Assembly (NCBI RefSeq): GCF_900129905.1 | Contig: NZ_FQXG01000013.1 | Coordinates: 1 to 59,305 of the forward strand | From: Ferrimonas marina | Lineage (GTDB): Bacteria > Pseudomonadota > Gammaproteobacteria > Enterobacterales > Shewanellaceae | Reading direction: 5' to 3' | Length of the DNA: 59,305 nucleotides | Shown here: in pieces, positions 57,928 to 59,305 of the stretch | Position numbering within the stretch: the first letter of the stretch is position 1 | How the letters are laid out: the number at the start of each line of letters is the position of its first letter | Position numbers and translations under genes: made by a program | Notes under the pieces: model-generated | Told to the model about the DNA's origin: nothing | The model's input: only the letters and a program-made list of their open reading frames with translations | The model's database searches: none

Positions 57928-58707
57928 ATGAAGTACATGAGTGCGACCGCCGCACTGTGTGCCAGCGTGTTGCTGGCGCCGACGGCCCAGGCGGATTTCC
58001 TCGGTATCTATGCCGGGGCCGGTTACTTTTCAGGAGACGCCAGCGGTATCCTGGGGCGGGATGCCATCGACCTGGAGCAGGAGCTGGGCTTTAAAGACAG
58101 CGAAGGCGGCTATCAGGCCTACGTGGCGTTTGAGCACCCCATTCCGCTGATCCCCAACATTAAGGTGGCGACCTTAAGCTATGACAACGGCGGTCGCGGT
58201 GAGCTGAGTCGCGACGTCAGCTTTGGCGGCGTGACGATCCCAAAAGGGTCAATCACCGACACCAGTCTGGATTATCGTCACAACGACATCACCCTCTATT
58301 ACGAGCTGTGGGATACCGGCTTCGATCTGGACCTGGGATTAACCGCCCGCCAGTTCGATGTGACCAGTGAGATCCGTTACAACGAGGGGATCCAGGACTG
58401 GGTGGCCGGGACGGTGGATGAAACCCTGGATGAATGGGTACCACTTGTCTATGGCGCCGCTCGGGTGGACCTGCCCCTGACGGGGCTGTATGTCGCCGCT
58501 GAGGTGCAGGGGATTGGCTACTCCGATTCCAGCTTTCTCGATTACCAGGCCAAGCTCGGCTGGACATTGGGATTGGTCGCGCTCGACCTGGGTGTGGAGG
58601 CGGGATACCGCAGCATCACCATCGACGTGGATGAAGATGACGTCGGCGATCTGACCAGCAACGTGGATATCAGTGGCTGGTTCATTAATGGCGTAGTGCA
58701 CTTCTGA
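57928..58707 (+). CDS. Outer-membrane beta-barrel protein (TIGR04219-type)
   Basis: A 259-residue exported protein; the signal peptide ends PTAQA-DFLGIYAGAGYF, and that opening after the cleavage site is the signature of the TIGR04219 family of Vibrio and Shewanella. Alternating strands with Tyr and Gly follow, including FGGVTIPKGSITDTSLDYRH and DITLYYELWDTGFDLDLGL, and the end is WFINGVVHF with terminal Phe. The ATG at 57928 follows AAGGATA. Function is unknown. A strong terminator follows. Confidence 0.85.
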   Translation: MKYMSATAALCASVLLAPTAQADFLGIYAGAGYFSGDASGILGRDAIDLEQELGFKDSEGGYQAYVAFEHPIPLIPNIKVATLSYDNGGRGELSRDVSFGGVTIPKGSITDTSLDYRHNDITLYYELWDTGFDLDLGLTARQFDVTSEIRYNEGIQDWVAGTVDETLDEWVPLVYGAARVDLPLTGLYVAAEVQGIGYSDSSFLDYQAKLGWTLGLVALDLGVEAGYRSITIDVDEDDVGDLTSNVDISGWFINGVVHF

Positions 58708-58719
58708 GCTGGCCGCACT

Positions 58720-58751
58720 GCCAAAAAGCGCACCAAGGTGCGCTTTTTGGC
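58720..58751 (+). terminator. Terminator upstream of the rRNA promoters
   Basis: A 15-bp stem GCCAAAAAGCGCACC / GGTGCGCTTTTTGGC with a minimal loop separates the barrel gene from the rrn operon. Confidence 0.92.
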
Positions 58752-58820
58752 GTTTATAGGCTGGATAATAGGCGGATCGTTCAGACTCTGACCGCTTGGT
58801 AAGAAATCTGAAATAACCCC

Positions 58821-58848
58821 TTGCGCGACGGAATCCGCTCCCTATAAT
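58821..58848 (+). promoter_or_regulatory. rRNA promoter P1
   Basis: TTGCGC (58821-58826), 16-bp spacer, perfect TATAAT (58843-58848), then a GC-rich discriminator GCGCTTCC typical of stringently controlled rRNA promoters. Confidence 0.85.
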
Positions 58849-58967
58849 GCGCTTCCTGTCGACGGGGCACAGCGAGCAACTCAACGAGATGCGAAGCCAG
58901 CCACCATCGGGGTTCAGGCCCCACAGATTAAAATGTCGACGGTCGAAAAGAAGTTTGCAAAAACGCC

Positions 58968-58995
58968 TTGACGACCACGAGGGATTCACTAGAAT
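58968..58995 (+). promoter_or_regulatory. rRNA promoter P2
   Basis: TTGACG (58968-58973), 16-bp spacer, TAGAAT (58990-58995) and discriminator ACGCCTCC. An A-rich stretch directly upstream (58945-58963) could act as an UP element. Confidence 0.82.
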
Positions 58996-59042
58996 ACGCC
59001 TCCTGCCTTGAGCGAAGCGGCTAAGCCGAACAGCGAAGGCAA

Positions 59043-59055
59043 TGCTCTTTAACAA
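59043..59055 (+). promoter_or_regulatory. rRNA antitermination boxA
   Basis: TGCTCTTTAACAA matches the E. coli rrn leader boxA exactly. Nus factors and SuhB bind this RNA to prevent Rho termination. A second, imperfect copy AGCTCTTTAAAAA lies at 59083-59095. Confidence 0.9.
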
Positions 59056-59100
59056 AGCGCCTGCGGCGTTAGTTAAGAGCGAAGCTCTTTAAAAATTTGT

Positions 59101-59118
59101 CAGACAATCTGTGTGGGC
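59101..59118 (+). promoter_or_regulatory. Conserved rRNA leader element (boxC / processing-stem side)
   Basis: CAGACAATCTGTGTGGGC is the same sequence as in the E. coli 16S leader, part of the leader that pairs for RNase III processing. Confidence 0.85.
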
Positions 59119-59269
59119 ACTCACGCAGGATTGAGAAATCATCATTTTCTCGATGCTACTGAGTGACTGCACAACATGCAGAGTAATTTGGTCTTCGGAC
59201 TAAATTATCAATTCAGTATTCATTGAGTACGTCTTGCTCTTCGGAGTAGGACGCTAAATCAAAATCTTT

Positions 59270-59305
59270 AATTGAAGAGTTTGATCATGGCTCAGATTGA
59301 ACGCT
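59270..59305 (+). rRNA. rrs: 16S ribosomal RNA, 5' end only
   Basis: AATTGAAGAGTTTGATCATGG and the bases that follow match the first ~36 nt of proteobacterial 16S rRNA (the 27F primer region). The gene runs off the end of the window. Confidence 0.97.

Overview
The window reads as a stretch of the main chromosome of a GC-rich gammaproteobacterium. The block folA / apaH-apaG-rsmA-pdxA-surA-lptD, the amgK-murU pair, djlA, rapA, a fused PIN-PhoH protein, maoP, yiaW-yiaV, csdA-csdE-tcdA and sdaC plus L-serine dehydratase is typical of Alteromonadales, and the gene set best fits Ferrimonas or a relative of Shewanella. That assignment is an inference from gene content; no genome search was run. No insertion sequence, prophage, integrase or CRISPR array is visible. 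Coding density is high and most transcription units end in clear intrinsic terminators.

Layout. 1-1.5 kb: the end of an unknown gene, folA, and a DUF3718 exported protein. 1.5-3.5 kb: a methyl-accepting chemotaxis protein on the minus strand. 3.6-10.2 kb: a tightly packed minus-strand operon lptD-surA-pdxA-rsmA-apaG-apaH (outer-membrane biogenesis, vitamin B6, rRNA methylation, Ap4A hydrolysis). 10.4-12.8 kb: the divergent overlapping trio amgK-murU-djlA (MurNAc recycling and a membrane J-protein). 12.8-22.8 kb: small envelope proteins, including two tandem paralogue families (two small beta-barrel-like proteins and three glycine-zipper lipoproteins), with a methyltransferase, a D-2-hydroxyacid dehydrogenase, RNase II and MgtE. 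22.8-25.1 kb: a di-heme cytochrome c peroxidase and a beta-barrel protein. 25.2-33.9 kb: RapA, PIN-PhoH, and a large hybrid sensor kinase overlapping a DUF454 gene. 33.9-36.6 kb: a fused HutW-HutX haem-utilisation protein with a Cys-Pro-rich tail, a Fur-like box, and a second DUF454 gene. 36.6-41 kb: a zincin metalloprotease and a Ser/Thr-kinase-like protein. 41-47.6 kb: a Cys-rich protein, TPMT, a porin, TcdA, an outer-membrane protein, CsdE, CsdA and a YjjX-type NTPase. 47.6-51.5 kb: a TauE permease, SdaC and L-serine dehydratase behind a striking array of CRP-like sites. 51.5-58.7 kb: a GGDEF/EAL protein, MaoP, YiaW-YiaV homologues, a wHTH protein, a 30-residue membrane peptide, uridine phosphorylase and a TIGR04219-type barrel. 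The end holds an rRNA promoter/leader region and the first bases of a 16S rRNA gene.

How the genes work together. LptD and SurA act together in outer-membrane assembly. AmgK and MurU act in sequence to give UDP-MurNAc. CsdA supplies sulfur to CsdE, and both are functionally tied to TcdA. SdaC imports serine and the dehydratase converts it to pyruvate. The most distinctive items are the HutW-HutX fusion with three Cys-Pro motifs, the sdaC CRP-site array with 31/65/31-bp spacing, an unannotated 30-residue membrane protein, and a duplicated boxA region that can form competing hairpins in the rRNA leader.
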